Positions 27,780-36,696 of a stretch of 64,000 nucleotides of DNA are shown here, piece by piece (positions within the stretch are counted from its first letter, which is position 1; each line of letters begins with the position of its first letter). A model generated the notes under the pieces. That model did not search any database. It worked only from the letters and a program-made list of their open reading frames with translations, and was not told the DNA's origin. The stretch is from NCEH01 sp043195135 (GTDB lineage: Bacteria; Pseudomonadota; Alphaproteobacteria; Rhizobiales; Xanthobacteraceae). Location: assembly GCF_043195135.1 (NCBI RefSeq), contig NZ_JBAFWP010000004.1; one strand, given 5' to 3'. The position numbers were made by a program, and so were the translations under genes.

Positions 27780-29252
27780 ATGGCGATCGCATTCGAGAGC
27801 ACGTTTCGTTCGCTTCCCGAGAGCCTGTTCTCGCCCGTGCATCCGAGCGCCGTGCGGCAGCCGGCCCTGATCCGACTGAACGAGCCCCTCGCCGACGCCT
27901 TGGGTCTGGACACGCAATGGCTGCGCAGCGCCGAAGGGCTCGCCGCGCTCTCGGGCAATGCGGTTCCGGACACCTCCACGCCGATCGCGCTGGCCTATGC
28001 CGGACACCAGTTCGGCAATTTCGTCCCCCGCCTCGGAGACGGCCGCGCCATCCTTCTGGGCGAGGTGGTGGACCGGAGCGGCAGGCGGCGCGATATCCAG
28101 CTGAAGGGCGCCGGGCGCACGCCCTATTCGCGCAGGGGCGACGGGCGCGCCGCCCTCGGGCCGGTTCTGCGCGAATATATCGTCAGCGAGGCCATGGCGG
28201 CGCTGGGCGTGCCGACCACGCGCGCCCTCGCGGCCGTTGCCACCGGCGACCGGGTCCAGCGCGAGACCGGGCTTCCCGGCGCGGTTCTCACCCGCGTTGC
28301 CGCCAGCCACATTCGGGTGGGGACGTTCCAATATGCAGCGGCGCGGGGCGATGCGGAGGGGCTGAAGAGCCTCGCGAATTATGTCATCGCGCGCCATTTC
28401 CCCGCGGCCGCCGCTGCGGACAATCCCTATCTCGCCCTGCTCGATCACGCGGTTCGCTCCCAGGCCAGCCTGATCGCGCACTGGATGTCGCTCGGCTTCA
28501 TCCACGGCGTGATGAATACCGACAACATGGCGATCTCGGGCGAAACCATCGACTACGGCCCCTGCGCCTTCCTGGACGCCTACGACCCGGCCAAGGTGTT
28601 CAGTTCGATCGATGAATTCGGCCGCTATGCGTTCGGCAACCAGCCCCGCATCGCCCTCTGGAACCTGGCGCGGCTCGCCGAAACCCTGCTACCGCTGATC
28701 GACGAGACTCCGGATCAGGCGGTCGCCGCCGCCGAGGAGGTGCTGAGGGGGTTCGCACCCCGGTTCGAGGACGCCCATCTCGGCCGCATGCGGGCGAAGC
28801 TCGGCCTCACGACCGCCCTGGCGGAGGATGCCGGTCTCATCGACGACTTGCTGGCCGCCATGCACGAGGGACGGGCCGATTTCACCCTCACCTTCCGCAC
28901 CCTGTCGCGGCGTGCGTCGGACGAAGATGCGTTCGCCGATCTCGCCGCCCTGTTCCGAGACCCGGCGGGGATCAATGCCTGGCACGCGCGGTACGCCGCG
29001 CGGCTGCGGCAGGATCCGGTCTCGCCGGACGAGCGGGCGCAGGCGATGCGGGGGGTCAACCCGCGCTTCATCCCGCGCAATCATCGGATCGAAGCCGTCA
29101 TCCGCGCCGCCGTCACCGATGGCGATTATGGGCCCTTCCACGCCCTCGTCGCGACCCTTGCCGCGCCCTTTGCGGACCAGCCCGGCAACGCGCCCTATGC
29201 CGCCCCGCCCGCGCCCGGCGAAGAGGTTCTGCGCACCTTTTGCGGCACCTGA
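27780..29252 (+). CDS. selO: SelO/YdiU pseudokinase-fold protein adenylyltransferase
   Basis: A 490-residue SelO family protein. It shows the glycine-rich LKGAGRTPYSRRGDGRA segment and GVMNTDNMAISGETIDYGP, the metal-binding part of this inverted pseudokinase active site. SelO transfers AMP to Ser/Thr/Tyr of redox proteins and is linked to oxidative stress. The C terminus ends FCGT, with the conserved penultimate-region cysteine that is selenocysteine in eukaryotic members. The gene next to oxyR/katG fits a redox context. Confidence 0.9.
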   Translation: MAIAFESTFRSLPESLFSPVHPSAVRQPALIRLNEPLADALGLDTQWLRSAEGLAALSGNAVPDTSTPIALAYAGHQFGNFVPRLGDGRAILLGEVVDRSGRRRDIQLKGAGRTPYSRRGDGRAALGPVLREYIVSEAMAALGVPTTRALAAVATGDRVQRETGLPGAVLTRVAASHIRVGTFQYAAARGDAEGLKSLANYVIARHFPAAAAADNPYLALLDHAVRSQASLIAHWMSLGFIHGVMNTDNMAISGETIDYGPCAFLDAYDPAKVFSSIDEFGRYAFGNQPRIALWNLARLAETLLPLIDETPDQAVAAAEEVLRGFAPRFEDAHLGRMRAKLGLTTALAEDAGLIDDLLAAMHEGRADFTLTFRTLSRRASDEDAFADLAALFRDPAGINAWHARYAARLRQDPVSPDERAQAMRGVNPRFIPRNHRIEAVIRAAVTDGDYGPFHALVATLAAPFADQPGNAPYAAPPAPGEEVLRTFCGT

Positions 29253-29295
29253 GGCGGGGCTCGCCCTCGCCGGCGGCGCTTCCCGGTTCGCGAAT

Positions 29296-29340
29296 GCCGG
29301 CAGGCCAAGCGCCGACAGGCCAAGCGCCGACAGGCCAACC
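29296..29340. repeat. Three tandem 15-bp repeats beside the oxyR stop
   Basis: Three head-to-tail copies of GCCGRCAGGCCAAGC (copy 1 has G at the variable base, copy 3 one change near its end) fill the gap between selO and the oxyR stop codon. Probably a slippage-generated minisatellite. Confidence 0.75.
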
Positions 29341-29341
29341 G

Positions 29342-30283
29342 CTAATCGGCCGAGAGCTGGCGGGTAACGGGTCCATCCCCGTGCTGGCGCAGGAGGTCGG
29401 TGGTGTGGCGCACCACCTCCGATATCTGAAACAACTGCTTCGCGAGCGGGCTCGTCCGGCGCCAGACCATGCCGATGGTGCGGGACGGCTGGGGATTGCC
29501 GAACCGCACCACGGAAACCGAGGCGGAGCGGGTTTCCACCGTCACCGCCATCTCCGGGATCAAGGTGACGCCGATGCCCGCATCCACCATCTGAACGAGG
29601 GTGGAAAGGGAACTCGCCTCCAGGAAGTCGCGCGGCGTGGCACGAATGTCCACGTTGCAGAACGACAGGGCCTGGTCGCGAAAGCAATGCCCCTCCTCCA
29701 GGAGGAGCAGCCGCATTTCGCGGAGCGCGTCGGGGTCGGGAACCGGCTTGCCCGCGTCCGCGCCGGGCCGGACCAGAACGAAGCTCTCCGTGAACAAAGG
29801 AATTTCCATCAGGGAGGGTTCGGAGGCCGGCAGGGCGACGATGGCCGTGTCCAGCCGGCCGTCTTCCAATTCCTGGAGCAGGCGCGGCGTCTGCGTCTCG
29901 CGCACATGGATGTCCAGGCCTTCGTGCAGCCGGCTCAGATTGCCGAGAAGGGTCGGAAGCAGATAGGGCGCGACGGTGGGAATGACGCCAATGCGCAGCC
30001 GCCCCATCAGCCGGTCGCGCGAGGCGCGGGCGAGATCCCCCAGTTCGTCGATGGAGCGCAAAATGTCGCGGATGCGCGGGGCGAACGCCTCGCCGAAGCG
30101 GGTGAGGCGCACCTGGCGCGGGCCGCGCTCGAACAGCTCGGTGCCCACCTCCCGTTCCAATTCCTTGATCTGCATGGACAAGGCCGGCTGCGAGATGCCG
30201 CAGGCCTCCGCCGCGTGCCGGAAATGGCCGTGTCGTGCCAGCGCCTCGAAATAGCGGAGCTGCTTGAAAGTCAGATTCTTCAT
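29342..30283 (-). CDS. oxyR: OxyR hydrogen-peroxide-sensing LysR regulator
   Basis: A 313-residue LysR protein with an N-terminal helix-turn-helix (HAAEACGISQPALSMQIKELE). The redox pair is conserved: GHCFRDQALSFCN gives Cys200 and Cys209, matching the peroxide-sensing Cys199/Cys208 of E. coli OxyR. It is divergent from katG, the classical target. Peroxide forms the disulfide and turns OxyR into an activator. Confidence 0.92.
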   Translation of the reverse strand: MKNLTFKQLRYFEALARHGHFRHAAEACGISQPALSMQIKELEREVGTELFERGPRQVRLTRFGEAFAPRIRDILRSIDELGDLARASRDRLMGRLRIGVIPTVAPYLLPTLLGNLSRLHEGLDIHVRETQTPRLLQELEDGRLDTAIVALPASEPSLMEIPLFTESFVLVRPGADAGKPVPDPDALREMRLLLLEEGHCFRDQALSFCNVDIRATPRDFLEASSLSTLVQMVDAGIGVTLIPEMAVTVETRSASVSVVRFGNPQPSRTIGMVWRRTSPLAKQLFQISEVVRHTTDLLRQHGDGPVTRQLSAD

Positions 30284-30413
30284 AAGCGCATCTTATCAAC
30301 GCAATCAGTAAATCGGAATTAATCTAATGAATGAGATTTGCTAAGAGCCCTGCGTGTGAAGCTCGGGTGGGTCGATTGTCTCGATTTGCCCGCAGCCTGG
30401 ATCGGAGGGAAGC
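30284..30413. promoter_or_regulatory. oxyR-katG divergent promoter region with candidate OxyR site
   Basis: The 130-base AT-rich gap carries the inverted repeat AATCT-N8-AGATT (30321-30338), a LysR-type symmetry placed between the divergent starts. The promoters of both genes must lie here. Confidence 0.6.
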
Positions 30414-32585
30414 ATGAACGCGACGACTGAGGAGAGCACGGGCAAATGCCCGGTGGCCCACGGCACCGGCGGCACCCAGAACCGCGATTGGTGGCCCAAC
30501 GGGCTGCGTGTGGACCTGCTGAACCAGCACTCCTCCAAGTCCGATCCGCTCGGCCGGGCTTTCAACTACCGCGAGGAGTTCAAGAAGCTCGACTATGAGG
30601 CGCTGAAGAGCGACCTGCGCAAGCTGATGACCGACTCGCAGGATTGGTGGCCGGCCGACTTCGGCAATTATGGTCCCCAGTTCGTCCGCATGTCCTGGCA
30701 CAGCGCCGGCACCTATCGCCTCGCGGACGGCCGCGGCGGCGGCGGCCGCGGCCAGCAGCGCTTCGCCCCGCTGAACAGCTGGCCGGACAATGTCAACATC
30801 GACAAGTCCCGCCGCCTGCTGTGGCCGATCAAGAAGAAGTACGGCCAGAAGATTTCCTGGGCCGACCTGCTGATCCTCACCGGCAACGTGGCGCTGGAGA
30901 CCATGGGCTTCCGCACGTTCGGCTTCGCCGCCGGCCGCGAAGACACCTGGGAGCCGGACCAGGACGTGTTCTGGGGTTCGGAAACCGCCTGGCTCACTCA
31001 TCGCGCGCTGGACAAGTTCAACGCGCCGCTGAGCGCCACCGAGATGGGCCTCATCTACGTCAACCCGGAAGGCCCGAACCGCGACGGCGATCCCCTCTCC
31101 GCCGCCGCCTTCATCCGCGAGACCTTCGCCCGCATGGCGATGAACGACGAAGAGACGGTCGCGCTCATCGGCGGCGGCCACACCTTCGGCAAGACCCATG
31201 GCGCGGCGCCTGAATCCCACAAGGGGCCGGACCCGGAGGCCGCGCAGCTCGAAGCCCAGGGCCTCGGCTGGGCCAGCGACTACGGCACGGGCTTCGGCGC
31301 GGATGCCATCGGCTCGGGCCTGGAAGTCACCTGGACCCAGACCCCCGCCCAATGGAGCAATTTCTTCTTCGAGAACCTGTTCAAGTATGAATGGGTGCAG
31401 ACCCGCAGCCCGGCCGGCGCCATCCAGTGGGAGGCGAAGGATGGGTCGGAGGTGATCCCGGATGCGCACGATCCGGCGAAGAAGCACAAGCCGACCATGC
31501 TGACCACCGACCTGTCGCTGCGCTTCGATCCGATCTACGAGAAGATCTCGCGCCGCTTCCTGGAAAACCCGCAGGCCTTCGCCGAGGCGTTCGCCCGGGC
31601 GTGGTTCAAGCTGACCCATCGCGATCTCGGCCCGCGCTCGCGCTATCTCGGCCCGGAAGTGCCCCGCGAAGTGCTGATCTGGCAGGATCCCGTTCCGGCC
31701 GTGGATCACCCGCTGATCGACGCGGCGGACGCGGCGGAGCTGAAGGCCAAGGTCCTCGCCTCCGGCCTCACCGTCTCCGAGCTGGTGGGCACCGCCTGGG
31801 CCTCCGCCTCCACCTTCCGCGGCGGCGACAAGCGCGGCGGCGCCAATGGCGCACGCATCCGCCTCGCCCCGCAGAAGGACTGGGAGGTCAACCAGCCCGA
31901 GCAGCTCGACAAGGTGCTGAAGGTTCTCCAGCGCATCCAGGGCGAGTTCAATCTCAACGCGACCGGCGGCAAGAAGGTCTCGCTGGCCGACCTGATCGTG
32001 CTCGCCGGCAATGCCGGCGTCGAGGAAGCCGCGAAGGCGGCGGGCCACGATGTCGCCGTTCCGTTCTCGCCCGGCCGCACCGACGCCTCGCAGGCCGAGA
32101 CCGACGTGGACTCCTTCCAGTGGCTGGAGCCGAAGGCCGACGGCTTCCGCAACTTCCACAAGTCGGGCTATGCGGTGCCCGGCGAGGTCGCGCTGATCGA
32201 CAAGGCCCAGCTCCTGACGCTGACCGCGCCGGAGATGACCGTCCTGGTCGGCGGCCTGCGCGCCATCAACATCAATGTGGGCGGGGGCGCCGTCCTCGTC
32301 GACAACCCGGGCGTGCTGACCAACGACTTCTTCGTCAACCTGCTGGACATGGGCACGAAGTGGAAGGCCGCCCCGGACACCACGGACGTGTACGAAGGAC
32401 GTGACCGCAAGACCGGCGAGCTCAAGTGGACCGGCAGCCGCGCCGACCTGGTGTTCGGCTCGAACTCCATCCTGCGGGCCCTGGCCGAGGTCTATGCCGC
32501 CTCGGACGCGAAGGAGAAGTTCGTGACCGACTTCGTCGCCGCCTGGACCAAGGTGATGAACCTCGATCGCTTCGATCTCGCCTGA
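30414..32585 (+). CDS. katG: Catalase-peroxidase KatG
   Basis: A 723-residue bifunctional heme enzyme, full length for the family. The distal Trp95 and His96 (RMSWHSAGTYR) are present, as are the proximal heme ligand His256 in GGGHTFGKTHG and the Tyr of LIYVNPEGP that forms the Trp-Tyr-Met adduct. It removes hydrogen peroxide in the cytoplasm and has broad peroxidase activity. Divergent from oxyR, which should induce it. A strong terminator follows. Confidence 0.95.
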   Translation: MNATTEESTGKCPVAHGTGGTQNRDWWPNGLRVDLLNQHSSKSDPLGRAFNYREEFKKLDYEALKSDLRKLMTDSQDWWPADFGNYGPQFVRMSWHSAGTYRLADGRGGGGRGQQRFAPLNSWPDNVNIDKSRRLLWPIKKKYGQKISWADLLILTGNVALETMGFRTFGFAAGREDTWEPDQDVFWGSETAWLTHRALDKFNAPLSATEMGLIYVNPEGPNRDGDPLSAAAFIRETFARMAMNDEETVALIGGGHTFGKTHGAAPESHKGPDPEAAQLEAQGLGWASDYGTGFGADAIGSGLEVTWTQTPAQWSNFFFENLFKYEWVQTRSPAGAIQWEAKDGSEVIPDAHDPAKKHKPTMLTTDLSLRFDPIYEKISRRFLENPQAFAEAFARAWFKLTHRDLGPRSRYLGPEVPREVLIWQDPVPAVDHPLIDAADAAELKAKVLASGLTVSELVGTAWASASTFRGGDKRGGANGARIRLAPQKDWEVNQPEQLDKVLKVLQRIQGEFNLNATGGKKVSLADLIVLAGNAGVEEAAKAAGHDVAVPFSPGRTDASQAETDVDSFQWLEPKADGFRNFHKSGYAVPGEVALIDKAQLLTLTAPEMTVLVGGLRAININVGGGAVLVDNPGVLTNDFFVNLLDMGTKWKAAPDTTDVYEGRDRKTGELKWTGSRADLVFGSNSILRALAEVYAASDAKEKFVTDFVAAWTKVMNLDRFDLA

Positions 32586-32642
32586 TCTTTAACGGCCTCA
32601 ACCCGCCGCCGAATCCGGCTGCGGAATGAGAGCAAACGAAAA

Positions 32643-32674
32643 GGGGCCGCGGCACGCCGCGGCCCCTCGCTTTT
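32643..32674. terminator. Bidirectional terminator between katG and GST gene
   Basis: A perfect 11-bp GC stem (32643-32653 with 32656-32666) is flanked by A residues on the left and TTTT on the right. It serves katG on the + strand and the convergent GST gene on the - strand. Confidence 0.85.
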
Positions 32675-32686
32675 GGCGATCACGGA

Positions 32687-33328
32687 TCAAGCCGCGAGCC
32701 GGTCCCTGTGCTGCGCGACCACCGCGGCCTCCTCTCGAAGCGCCTTGCGCACCGAGGGAAGCGCATCCATGCGAGCCTTCCAGGCCATCACATGCTTGAG
32801 GTGCTCGATGGGCGCGCCGGAGCGCTTGTGCCAGAAGGTGGCCCAGAGATAGGCGTCCGCCACGCTCACCTTCTCGCCGGTCAGGAAGGGGCGGCCGTCG
32901 GCGAGGCGGTCGTCGAGCATCTTGTAGGCGCTGACGATCTTGCCGCGGGCCCAGGCGATGCCCTCCTCGCTCATGAGCTTGCGCATCAGGGGGATGTGCT
33001 TCTGCGCGATCTCGGTGGCGATGAAGACCAGGAGCTGGTCGAACTTCGCCCGCTCGAACGTGCCCCGCGCCGGGATCAGTCCGGCATCCGGATGCTGGTC
33101 CGCGAGGTAGGAGGTGATGACGATCGTCTCGGAGAGGAGATCGTCCCGTCCATCGCCGGTCTTCAGCACCGGCACGTAGAGCATGGGATTGAGGGCGGCG
33201 AAGTCCTCGCCATTGGAGGTGGTCTTGCCCACGACGTCGAAATGCACGAGGTCGAGATCGATCCCAAGCTCGTTGGCGACGATCTGGACCGCCTGGGAGC
33301 AGGTGTTGTCGGCGATGTAGAGTTTCAT
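32687..33328 (-). CDS. Glutathione S-transferase
   Basis: A 213-residue GST. The thioredoxin-like N domain starts MKLYIADNTCSQAV, with Cys10-Ser11 at the place of the catalytic Cys of beta-class enzymes; the glutathione-binding YVPVL and SETIVI segments follow, then an all-helical C domain. It conjugates or reduces electrophiles with glutathione in the cytoplasm. The start has AAGGA upstream. A copy of the shared 45-bp motif (33407-33451) lies 79 bases upstream, placing it in the same putative regulon as the pump, MFS and ChaC genes. Confidence 0.88.
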   Translation of the reverse strand: MKLYIADNTCSQAVQIVANELGIDLDLVHFDVVGKTTSNGEDFAALNPMLYVPVLKTGDGRDDLLSETIVITSYLADQHPDAGLIPARGTFERAKFDQLLVFIATEIAQKHIPLMRKLMSEEGIAWARGKIVSAYKMLDDRLADGRPFLTGEKVSVADAYLWATFWHKRSGAPIEHLKHVMAWKARMDALPSVRKALREEAAVVAQHRDRLAA

Positions 33329-33406
33329 GAGAAGCGTCCTTGCTGTGGGCGGCGCGTCGTTCGACGCCGCGTGTGATGGCCCTTTATCGACGTCGTAGCC
33401 CTGGCG

Positions 33407-33451
33407 ATAAACACTCCAAAATCGGACGCTCTTTCGCTTTTGGAGCGACAA
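33407..33451 (-). promoter_or_regulatory. Shared 45-bp regulon motif, copy A (upstream of GST)
   Basis: Read on the - strand: TGTCGC, seven bases, GCGAAA-GAGC, 15 bases, GTTTATC. The same arrangement with the same spacing recurs at three other - strand units. The dyad resembles a LysR T-N11-A site and GTTTATC sits where a -10 element would be, 79 bases before the GST start. Confidence 0.7.
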
Positions 33452-33461
33452 TGAAGAAATG

Positions 33462-33493
33462 AAAAAAGGCGCCGCGGAATGCCCCGCGACGCC
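33462..33493 (-). terminator. Rho-independent terminator of the RND pump operon
   Basis: On the - strand, CGCC/GGCG and CGCGG/CCGCG arms (33468-33477 with 33484-33493, one mismatch) are followed by six U residues. It lies 26 bases after the RND permease stop and prevents read-through toward the GST gene. Confidence 0.8.
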
Positions 33494-33519
33494 TGGTCTT
33501 TACCTTCGCCCCGCCCCGG

Positions 33520-36500
33520 TCAGGCGTGGACGGCCTCGGAGGGGATCGCTTCCACGCGCGGCTTGCGCCCCCCGCTCAGCCGCCGGATCACCACGTAGAA
33601 GACGGGCGTGAAGACGAGGCCGAAGAAGGTGACGCCGAGCATGCCGGAGAACACCGCGACGCCCATGGCCTGCCGCATCTCGGCGCCCGGCCCGCTGGAG
33701 GTCACCAGCGGTAGCACGCCGAGGATGAAGGCGAAGGAGGTCATGAGGATGGGGCGGAGCCGCAGCCGGGCAGCCTTCACCACCGCGTCCACGGTGGCGC
33801 TGCCCTCCTGCTCGAGCTGGCGCGCCACCTCGACGATCAGGATCGCGTTCTTGGCGGCAAGGCCGACGAGCACGATGAAGCCGATCTGGGTCAGGATGTT
33901 CATGTCCTGCCCCAGCGCCAGCACGCCGGCCGAACCGGCGAGCAGCACCATGGGGACGATCAGGAGGATGGAGAGCGGCAGGCTCCAGCTTCCATACTGG
34001 GCGGCCAGCACGAGATAGACGAACACGACGCACAGCGGAAACACCAGGAGGCCGATACTCCCCGCGGTGGTCTGCTGGTAGCTGAGGTCCGTCCATTCGA
34101 AGCTGACGCCCGCAGGCAGCACCTGCTTCGCCAATTCCTCCATCTTGGCGATGCCATAGGCCGCGCCGAAGCCGGCCAAGGTGTCGCCGTTCACCTCGGT
34201 CGCGGGATAGAGGTTGTAGCGCGGCACGCGGTCGGCGCCGAAGGCATCGGCGAGCGTCACCACATTGCCGAGCGGCACCATGTCGCCCGCCGCATTGCGC
34301 ACCTTGATCCGGGCCAGATCCTCCGCCGTGGTGCGGAACGGAAGGTCGGCCTGGGCGGTGACGCGATAGGTGCGGCCGTAGAGGTTGAAGTCGTTGATGT
34401 AGCTGGAGCCGAAATAGCTCTCGATGGCGCTGTTCACGTCCGCGCTCGCCACGGAGAGCATTTCCGCCCGCTCACGGTCGATGGCGACCTTGATCTGGGG
34501 CGTGTTGGCCGAGAAGGTGGTGTAGACGCCCACCAGCCCGGGCGTTGCATTGGCTGCTGCGACAAGGTCGTTGGTCGCCTTGTCGAGCGCCTCGGTGCCG
34601 ACGCCGCCGCGATCCTCGAGCCGCATGGAGAAGCCCCCGGCGCTGCCGATGCCCGACACCGGTGGCGGCGGCACAACAAGGATGCTGGCGCCGGTGATGT
34701 GGGCAACGCGCGTCTTCAGTTCCTCCAGGATCGACTGGGCCGTCTGTCCATGCTTCATCCGCTCCTCGAACGGCTCCAGCACCACATAGGCGGCGGCCGA
34801 GGAAGACGATATGGTCTGGGTGGCGCCGGAGAAGCCCGCGAAGGTCGGCAGGTGCGAGACGCCGGGGATTTCGAGCGCGATGCGCCCCACGTCCTTGGCG
34901 ACCTCCGTGGTGCGCTCCAGCGATGCCCCAGCCGGAAGCTGCGGGATCGCGATGATGTAGCCGCGATCCTGTGTGGGGATGTAGCCCTTGGGCGTGGTCA
35001 CGAGGAGATAGGCGGTCGCGCCCAGCAGGACGACGTAGAGCGCCAGCATGACCTTCCAATGCGCCACGAGCCGGACCACGGCCGCGCCATAGAGGCCGGA
35101 GAGCCGCTCGAAGCCGGCATTGAACAGGTCCGCGGCGCGGGTGCCCAGGGCGGCGAGGCCACGCTTGGGCGCGTGGTTCTCGTCATGGGCCGCATGCCGC
35201 TTCAGCATCATGGAGGCCAGGGCCGGCGAGAGCGTGAAGGAGTTAAACAGCGAGATGATGGTGGCCACGGCAATGGTGATGCCGAACTGGCGAAAGAACT
35301 GGCCCGACAGGCCGGGAATGAAGGCGGTGGGCACGAACACCGAGGCGAGCACCAAGGCGATCGCCACCAGTGCGCCGCCCACTTCCTGCATGGTCAGAAG
35401 CGTCGCCTCGCGCGCCGTCTTGCCCTCGGCGAGGTGCCGCTCCACGTTCTCCACCACGACGATGGCATCATCCACCACCACGCCGACCGCCAGCACGAGG
35501 CCGAACAGGCTGAGATTGTTGATGGAGAAGCCCAGCGCCGCCATCACCGCCATGGTGCCAACCAGCGAGACCGGAATGGCCAGGATGGGGATGATGGAAG
35601 GGCGCCAGCCCTGGAGGAACACGACCACCACCAGCACCACCAGCACCATGGCTTCGTAGATGGTCTTCACCAATTCATGGATGCTGTCGCCGATGAAGGC
35701 GGTGGGGTTGTAGCCGATGTCGTAGTCGATGCCGCGCGGAAAATCCTTCTTCAGCTCCGCCATGGTGCGGGCGATGGCATCCTGGGTGGAGAGCGCGTTC
35801 GCGCCGGGGCGCTGGAGCACCGCGAGCGCCACCGCCGGCTTGTCGCCGAGATAGCTGTCCGTGGTGTAGGTGAGTGCGCCGATCTCGGTGCGCGCAACGT
35901 CCTTCAGGCGCACGATCCGTCCGCCCGCGCCGCGCTTGACGATGATCTCGCCGAACTCGGCCGGCTTCTTCAGGCGTCCCTCGAAGATGAGGGTGGGCTG
36001 GAAGGCCTGGCTCGCGACCGGCGGCTCGGCGACCACGCCGCCCGCGACCTGCGTGTTCTGGGCGTTGATCGCCTGGCGGATGTCGGCCGGGGTCAGGTTG
36101 AAGGAAGCGGCGCGCTCCGGATCGAGCCAGATGCGCATGGAATATTCCCGCACGCCGAACAGCTGGATGTCGCCCACGCCGTCGATGCGCTTGATGACGT
36201 CCACCACGCGCCGCAAGGCGAAGTTGGAGACATAGAGCTGGTCGTAGCTGCCGTCCGGCGAATAGAGGAAAACGCCGGAGAGGATGGTCGGCGACGACTT
36301 CTTCACCGACACGCCGTTGCGCTGCACCGGCTCGGGCAGGCGCGGGACGGCGAGCGCCACGCGGTTCTGGACCAGCACCTGCGCCTTGTCGAGATCGGTG
36401 CCGCTCTTGAAGGTCACGGTCAGGGTGAGGCCGCCGTCGGAGGTGGCCTGGCTGTAGAGATACAGCATGTCCTCAACGCCGTTCACCTCCTGCTCGATGG

Positions 36501-36696
36501 GGGTCGCGATGGTGTCCGCGACCGTCTGCGCGGAGGCGCCGGGATAGCTCGTCGACACCACCACGGTGGGCGGCACGACATCGGGATATTCCGTGACCGG
36601 CAAGCTCAGATAAGCGATGCCGCCGACGATGATGGTCACGATGGAAAGGACGATCGCCAGGATCGGCTGCCTGACGGAGAGTTGTCCGAGGTTCAT
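33520..36696 (-). CDS. RND multidrug efflux pump inner-membrane transporter (HAE1 / MexF-AcrB type)
   Basis: A 1058-residue RND transporter of full family length. It has 12 expected transmembrane segments, with the proton-relay Asp pair in TM4 (VVVDDAIVVVENVERH) and large periplasmic loops after TM1 and TM7. It exports drugs, solvents or aromatic compounds in exchange for protons. The start overlaps the adaptor stop (ATGA). No outer-membrane channel gene follows; a terminator ends the operon, so a TolC-like partner must come from elsewhere. Confidence 0.93.
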   Translation of the reverse strand: MNLGQLSVRQPILAIVLSIVTIIVGGIAYLSLPVTEYPDVVPPTVVVSTSYPGASAQTVADTIATPIEQEVNGVEDMLYLYSQATSDGGLTLTVTFKSGTDLDKAQVLVQNRVALAVPRLPEPVQRNGVSVKKSSPTILSGVFLYSPDGSYDQLYVSNFALRRVVDVIKRIDGVGDIQLFGVREYSMRIWLDPERAASFNLTPADIRQAINAQNTQVAGGVVAEPPVASQAFQPTLIFEGRLKKPAEFGEIIVKRGAGGRIVRLKDVARTEIGALTYTTDSYLGDKPAVALAVLQRPGANALSTQDAIARTMAELKKDFPRGIDYDIGYNPTAFIGDSIHELVKTIYEAMVLVVLVVVVFLQGWRPSIIPILAIPVSLVGTMAVMAALGFSINNLSLFGLVLAVGVVVDDAIVVVENVERHLAEGKTAREATLLTMQEVGGALVAIALVLASVFVPTAFIPGLSGQFFRQFGITIAVATIISLFNSFTLSPALASMMLKRHAAHDENHAPKRGLAALGTRAADLFNAGFERLSGLYGAAVVRLVAHWKVMLALYVVLLGATAYLLVTTPKGYIPTQDRGYIIAIPQLPAGASLERTTEVAKDVGRIALEIPGVSHLPTFAGFSGATQTISSSSAAAYVVLEPFEERMKHGQTAQSILEELKTRVAHITGASILVVPPPPVSGIGSAGGFSMRLEDRGGVGTEALDKATNDLVAAANATPGLVGVYTTFSANTPQIKVAIDRERAEMLSVASADVNSAIESYFGSSYINDFNLYGRTYRVTAQADLPFRTTAEDLARIKVRNAAGDMVPLGNVVTLADAFGADRVPRYNLYPATEVNGDTLAGFGAAYGIAKMEELAKQVLPAGVSFEWTDLSYQQTTAGSIGLLVFPLCVVFVYLVLAAQYGSWSLPLSILLIVPMVLLAGSAGVLALGQDMNILTQIGFIVLVGLAAKNAILIVEVARQLEQEGSATVDAVVKAARLRLRPILMTSFAFILGVLPLVTSSGPGAEMRQAMGVAVFSGMLGVTFFGLVFTPVFYVVIRRLSGGRKPRVEAIPSEAVHA

